Source: Agapetus fuscipes (lineage: Eukaryota; Arthropoda; Insecta; Trichoptera; Glossosomatidae). Taken from it: a stretch of 64,000 nucleotides of DNA. Shown here piece by piece: positions 59,647 to 64,000 of this stretch. The stretch covers positions 12,348,820 to 12,412,819 of the forward strand of contig OX637352.1 in assembly GCA_951799405.1 (NCBI GenBank). Direction: 5' to 3'. The stretch's first letter is position 1, and each line of letters opens with the position of its first letter. Below the pieces are notes generated by a model. The model did not search any database and was not told the origin of the DNA. It saw only the letters and a list, made by a program, of their open reading frames with translations. Both the position numbers and the translations under genes were made by a program.

Positions 59647-59647
59647 A
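59642..59647 (+). terminator. AATAAA overlapping the Orco stop codon
   Basis: The stop TAA (59644-59646) is inside a perfect AATAAA. If used, the 3' UTR would be only about 10-30 nt. Use is not shown by sequence alone. Confidence 0.45.
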
Positions 59648-59657
59648 TATCTAAAAT

Positions 59658-59728
59658 TGAGGCAACTCTGCAGAGGCTCTGGCCACCCCTAACAGAATGG
59701 TGACAGAGTTTCAGTTACAGTCGAATAT
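59658..59728 (+). pseudogene. LINE end scrap in the Orco 3' flank
   Basis: TTGAGGCAACTCTGCAGAGG, CTCTGGCCACCCCTAACAGA, ATGGTGACAGAGTTTCAGTT: the 3' end of the [14 protein letters not shown] family. Confidence 0.75.
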
Positions 59729-59868
59729 GGTTTTAAAAATATAACACACATCTTCATAAACAGGGCTGTCCAACTTCAGTCCGGTCGATCCATTGACAGA
59801 GTTTTCAGAGGTAATCGTGTAAGAGAATTTGCTTTTAGTTCGGAAGGTCAATCTTGTTGGAATCTTTA

Positions 59869-60155
59869 TGGGGCTTCCACACGCTTGCCAACCCATCACA
59901 AGTCAAGCGCACAGTGTGTCATCCAGAACATGCTAGCTGGACAAAATTTTGTCTAATGGACTAATTTTGTCCAGCTAGCATGTTCTAGACGGCACACTGT
60001 GCGCTTAGCTACAAGCCAAGTGTGCAGTGTGTCGTCTAGAACATGCTAGCTGGACAAAATTAGTCCATTAGACAAAATTTTGTCCAGCTAGCATGTTCTA
60101 GACGACACACTGTGCGCTTGACTTGTGATGGGTTGGCAAGCGTGTGGAAGCCCCA
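59869..60155. mobile_element. PIF/Harbinger-like MITE, nested double palindrome, 287 bp
   Basis: Ends TGGGGCTTCCACACGCTTGC and its complement GCAAGCGTGTGGAAGCCCCA, flanked by TTA on both sides (59866-59868, 60156-60158). A 3-bp TTA duplication is typical of PIF/Harbinger. The whole element folds end to end, and each half is itself a palindrome (TGCTAGCTGGACAAAATT facing AATTTTGTCCAGCTAGCA). No coding capacity. Confidence 0.9.
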
Positions 60156-60449
60156 TTACATTTTGATTGTATCTTGTCTGATCAAATGAACTGTTAGGGG
60201 AGAACTTACGTTATTCTTGACGTTCCGCTGGCAACGTAACCAAAATCTTCGGGAGGCACCCTTTCTGCACGACCATTGAGAATGAACTGATTTTAATATG
60301 AAACAAATTATTAAAAGTAATGTTGATTTGTAATGTTGGCGGCTTATTCATTCATAATTTTATGCAATTATTTTTTGGATCCTTTTTGACTTTTTTGTAT
60401 AGATTTCTTTTTAAGGTTCTGTTGTTTTTATATACCTAAATGCTATTTG

Positions 60450-60525
60450 TACTCCTTGACTTACAGGTTGATATAAGGCTGACCACCTAAACTGTAAAAA
60501 ATGGTTCACTTTGCCAATGTTAGTT
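60450..60525 (+). repeat. SINE-T 5' fragment
   Basis: ACTCCTTGACTTACAGGTTG to GGTTCACTTTGCCAATGT. Confidence 0.8.
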
Positions 60526-60854
60526 TATGAAGTTACACTATATGTGTAGATAAGTTGCATTTGCGTTTATGTGCCCTCAAACAAAGTTAGAATTATGATT
60601 TGAAATGTAACAATTATTTACATTTTTATTTTACTTTTGCTCAATCAGAAGATGCTGGCTACGTCACCAACGAAACGTCGCATCGAGGATTATGTAAGCT
60701 ATCTCATTACGGTTCGTATAATATCCGAAAAGTGTAATTAATCTTAATTTTTAATCATAATACATATATGCAAAACTTCAGTTTAAATTTGATCTGCTGG
60801 AATAGTCAGCTTCTGGAGTTGAGAACAGAGACCAATGTTGGCAGTTTCAGAAAG

Positions 60855-61125
60855 GCCTTACTTAATCTGGTTCACAAGCCTTGAAGGCTCAGTGCCTCCC
60901 GCGTCACAATCCTCCAGGACTCTCTGTCTTGTGCTGCTTCCTTCTATGGCACCCACTCCCAGGACTTCCACGTAAACTTCGGCATTGTCTGCCCACCGTA
61001 TCCTGGGACGTCCGAGTGGTCTAACACCAGGAGAGGCACCATCCAAGACGATTTTGATTATCCTGGAGTCCTCTGCATGTGATGCATGTCCAGTGCATTG
61101 AAATCCTCCTGATTCCATTGCTTAC
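60855..61125 (-). pseudogene. LINE C-terminal fragment
   Basis: Minus strand reads GASPGVRPLGRPRIRWADNA and further VEVLGVGA, matching the IL.G.RPLGRPR.RW.D motif near the end of Jockey/RTE-like pol proteins. Confidence 0.72.
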
Positions 61126-61319
61126 AAGACAGAGTTTGTTTAATAGAAGTTTTAACTCATAAAGGCTATAAGTGCCACTAAAATGGCGCCGTTTAATGTT
61201 TGCAAATTTTTATCATTATTTTCTACAATTTCATTTATTCGAAAGGGTTTTCTTTGGATGATAAACTCGACACTGATCTGTTTTAATAATGTGTTAATTT
61301 CTTTACTTTAATTTTATCC

Positions 61320-61645
61320 TGCAACGCAACTAAGCTACACATATAGTGTTACTTCTTGTCGCGTTATCCCCGAAGGGTCTCGCATGTGGCGAGTGAAACC
61401 TATTTTTTTTTAACAGGTAAGGGAGCCGGCGTTACGCCAACCACTTCAGTTGAAGTGGGGGTTTCCCAGCTCCCGATGGAGCTGTTACTCATTTCTTGTG
61501 AAAGCTGAGTAAACCTTCCGATGTTGTATTTTAGGGTTTTAAATAAACACCGAAAATCATTTCTGGCACCCTCGGTGGGATTCGAACCCGAACTCACAGC
61601 ATGGAATGCAAGCATTCTACCAACTAAGCTATCGTCCGGACTATT
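61320..61645 (-). mobile_element. SINE-A, full length
   Basis: Minus strand: GACGATAGCTTAGTTGGTAG (A box), CGGGTTCGAATCCCACCGAG (B box), CCAGAAATGATTTTCGGTGT, GTTGGCGTAACGCCGGC, CTATATGTGTAGCTTAGTTG. The head keeps the D- and T-arm layout of a tRNA. Confidence 0.9.
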
Positions 61646-61763
61646 AGGTATTGCATATATTGTATTTGATGTATTTTGATTTTAAATTTAGTAAGACGTT
61701 CTTGAAATATACTTTACCTAATATATTTGTAAGATGCAAACTATGTTAAATGTAAAACACGCT

Positions 61764-61865
61764 GTGTCGTCACACGGCCGGGTTGCTAGAGAAAATGCAA
61801 ACAAATATTTTCTTATTCGTCCCTGTGATACGTCCCTGTGATATAATAAAAGTGTGACGTTTGCT
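61764..61865. repeat. Short TIR repeat (CGTCACAC family)
   Basis: CGTCACACGGCCGGGTTGCT to GTGTGACGTTTGCTCGCC, core AAATGCAAACAAATATTTTC. Relatives at 5875 and 63865. Confidence 0.6.
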
Positions 61866-61869
61866 CGCC

Positions 61870-63860
61870 AAGTTCTAAATTCAAAATTATGCTGAGCCCA
61901 TTTACATTGCAAATTGTTTATTCACAGATAATTTAATACACATATTTTTTCTACATTTTCACTAATTAAAAAATATTTATAATTAAGATTTAATTTAACA
62001 ACAAAAATACATTAGTTTTAAAATTAGAAGAAAGCCGCAGAATTATGAAAAAAATAAAGTAATTAAAATAAATAGAAACTATAAAATAAAATTAACGTAA
62101 ATAAGTAGATTAAAATATATCTCAACTGACAAAAAATATCATCCAATTTTCGGCATATTTTTTTCTTCTTTTTAACGTAAAAAAATAATTCTTCATGACT
62201 TTTTGATGTGATTTTCTTTTGGCTAAAAAACTCAATTTCTTTTGGCAAAAGGTTATTCATATACAAAGATGAATGTTTCATTATACTTGTAATTTTTTAT
62301 AAATCTTATTTTCTCAAAGAATTTCTTTGATGGTTCAAAAATATGATTATTTTGAAATCTGAAAAAAATATACGAGTTTTTTTTTTTTATTGTGTCGTAA
62401 AAGAAACGTATTTTTATCTTGGTTGGTATCTGTAGAATCAAATATGGCGATCTACATTGTTTTTTTAAATATGAGATAAATGTGTGGAGATAATGGTAAT
62501 ATTTTGTACCTGATGATGGAAACATTGTTTCCGAAACCGGTCGTACATTATTAAATTTTACTCGCCCCGTAACCTTATACAATTTGTTTTTTATTTTTAA
62601 TTTTAATTTTTTTTTAAAATATCCTATGTTGCCGCCTTCTTTGATTTAATACAATAATTCATAAGCATCAGAAGAAATTTATTTCAAAAATATTTCATTA
62701 GCATTTTTATAATCATACATTCCGTATTTGTTTTCTAAATAGTATAGTTTTATTTATAAATTTTTCCTATCATTTTAATCTATTTTTATATACCTACTGA
62801 GTAATTATTTACCTACCTGATAAATCATATTTTATTTTTCACTTTTACTGGTAACATTAGATATAGTATTCGAAATTCAAATTTAATGTCTGTCCACGTC
62901 AAAATGATATTAGTTTTTTTTAACCTTCCAATGAAATTAAATATTTTTCTCTCCAGTTGTTTCCTCGCTGGCAACACATAATATCATTTAAAATTCAAAT
63001 TTCGAATAGCTTTTTCGATGTTATTGTGTTTTAAATAAAATGACAATAAATTTCACATTCTATAAATTTTATCTCAATTTGGAACAATTTATATTTTCAA
63101 TGAAGTGAGTAAAATTGAAATTCGTGTATTTATTTGATTTATCTACGGTGTATTATATTTTTCAACCTACCCACCCTGCATTCATAATATTTATTTACTT
63201 ACCTCACTTTTTCTCCGTGGTTTATTTATCTGGCAACAATTTTTATTCATTCCAAATTCAAATATGGCATTGTGTCAGCGTTTCTTTTGTTTTGTTATAA
63301 CCTCTTTTATATATATATATATTCTTCTTAAAAATTTTACAATTTAGTCATATTATAGTGATAATAATAGCTTTATGTAATTTTAAAATTAACTATAATA
63401 GCATAAGAAATTGTATATTTCAGTACAGATTCACTAGATCTCAGTAAATGTGATAAAAATACGTAGCTAGGTTGTAAATTAAGTGAAATATCAATATATA
63501 TATGGGGAAAATGTACACGCTGTTTTTTTAAGATCTCTAAATGCAGAAATATTATTTTCCATTGTATTTTAAAGCACATAAAATAAAATTGCATATTTTT
63601 GAAAACAAAACAGACTCCTAACATTTTTTCTTTTACGTCTTAAGATAGAACGAGTGCCTTAGAACTCATACATATTTTTTTTCTGTTGGTGTATTTTATG
63701 TATATTATATATTTTTATTTTTTTTTAAATATTTCAGTGTAGAAAAATGTCGAAACTATACGAATATATTTATTTACTATGTAGGTACCTAAACACAAAA
63801 TATTTTTTTATTAATTTATTTTAAGAAATGAGGTCCGATCGTGATTTGACAAAGACAAAA
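61870..63860. other. AT-rich 3' flank, no gene seen
   Basis: Very AT-rich. Apart from the motif at 62510 and the following TACTCGCCCCGTAACC stretch, nothing recognised. Small open frames here are what AT-rich chance gives. Confidence 0.6.
62510..62537 (+). other. Hammerhead-like core motif with shared 3' sequence
   Basis: CTGATGA, one base, perfect 6-bp stem GGAAAC/GTTTCC with loop ATT, then GAAAC. It is followed by AAATTTTACTCGCCCCGTAA and AATTTGTTTTTTATTTTT, the same sequence that forms the arms of the palindrome at 32785-32875. Confidence 0.45.
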
Positions 63861-63864
63861 TTGT

Positions 63865-63955
63865 GCGTCACCTTACCGGGTTGCTAGGGAAAATGCGTAC
63901 AAATATTTATTATTGGTTGCTGAGGACTGCAGTCCCATACGAGACTGACGTTCCA
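63865..63955. repeat. Short repeat (CGTCAC family)
   Basis: CGTCACCTTACCGGGTTGCT, AGGGAAAATGCGTACAAATA, TTGGTTGCTGAGGAC, GACTGACGTTCC. Confidence 0.55.
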
Positions 63956-64000
63956 AATTAAAAAAAAATCCGACCTCATTTAACATTTTTGTTTTTTTTT

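Noticed and set aside
61870..63860. Several 60-110-codon open frames in the 3' flank
   Set aside because: Low-complexity Phe/Ile/Lys-rich readings expected in AT-rich DNA.

Overview
This is animal nuclear DNA from an insect. It is AT-rich and packed with interspersed repeats, and it carries one recognisable host gene: Orco, the obligate odorant receptor co-receptor, on the + strand. I assembled the gene by eye from ten coding exons (100, 211, 137, 161, 220, 217, 100, 105, 156 and 51 nt). All splice phases agree and they give one 485-residue protein spanning 2767-59646, about 57 kb. The protein resembles hemipteran Orco more than lepidopteran Orco. A hemipteran is my best guess, from memory of the family rather than a search.

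Layout. 1-2766: 5' flank with SINE pieces, a 41-bp-TIR element and LINE remnants. 2767-9956: exons 1-5. Exons 2 and 5 are each preceded by a tandem series of decayed copies of their own 3' splice site plus exon start. Intron 4 holds a 5S rRNA-derived sequence fused to a tRNA-derived SINE. 9957-36407: intron 5 (26 kb), with a young copia-type LTR retrotransposon (11616-15394), a 4 x 156-bp tandem array, a 22-bp satellite, a CR1/Jockey-type LINE tail, foldback elements and dense SINEs. 36408-36624: exon 6. 36625-51585: intron 6 (15 kb), with a hAT-type element (43158-44286) and a gag-only LTR retrotransposon with 1.8-kb LTRs (44506-50274). 51586-59646: exons 7-10, with nested foldback elements and a 15-bp minisatellite running into exon 9. 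59647-64000: 3' flank with LINE remnants, a palindromic PIF/Harbinger-like MITE, a SINE and gene-free AT-rich DNA.

The repeats fall into a few families, named here for this window only. SINE-T: about 250 bp, some 33 copies, (TTAGA)n tail. SINE-A, SINE-B and SINE-C: tRNA-derived. The 3' end of SINE-B matches the 3' end of the LINE at 25286-26109, so the two probably form a SINE-LINE pair. Exons 2, 5 and 6 of Orco have about 90-97 percent G or C at third codon positions, against about 56-64 percent in exons 3, 4, 7, 8 and 9. No second host gene, intact tRNA gene or CRISPR array was found.
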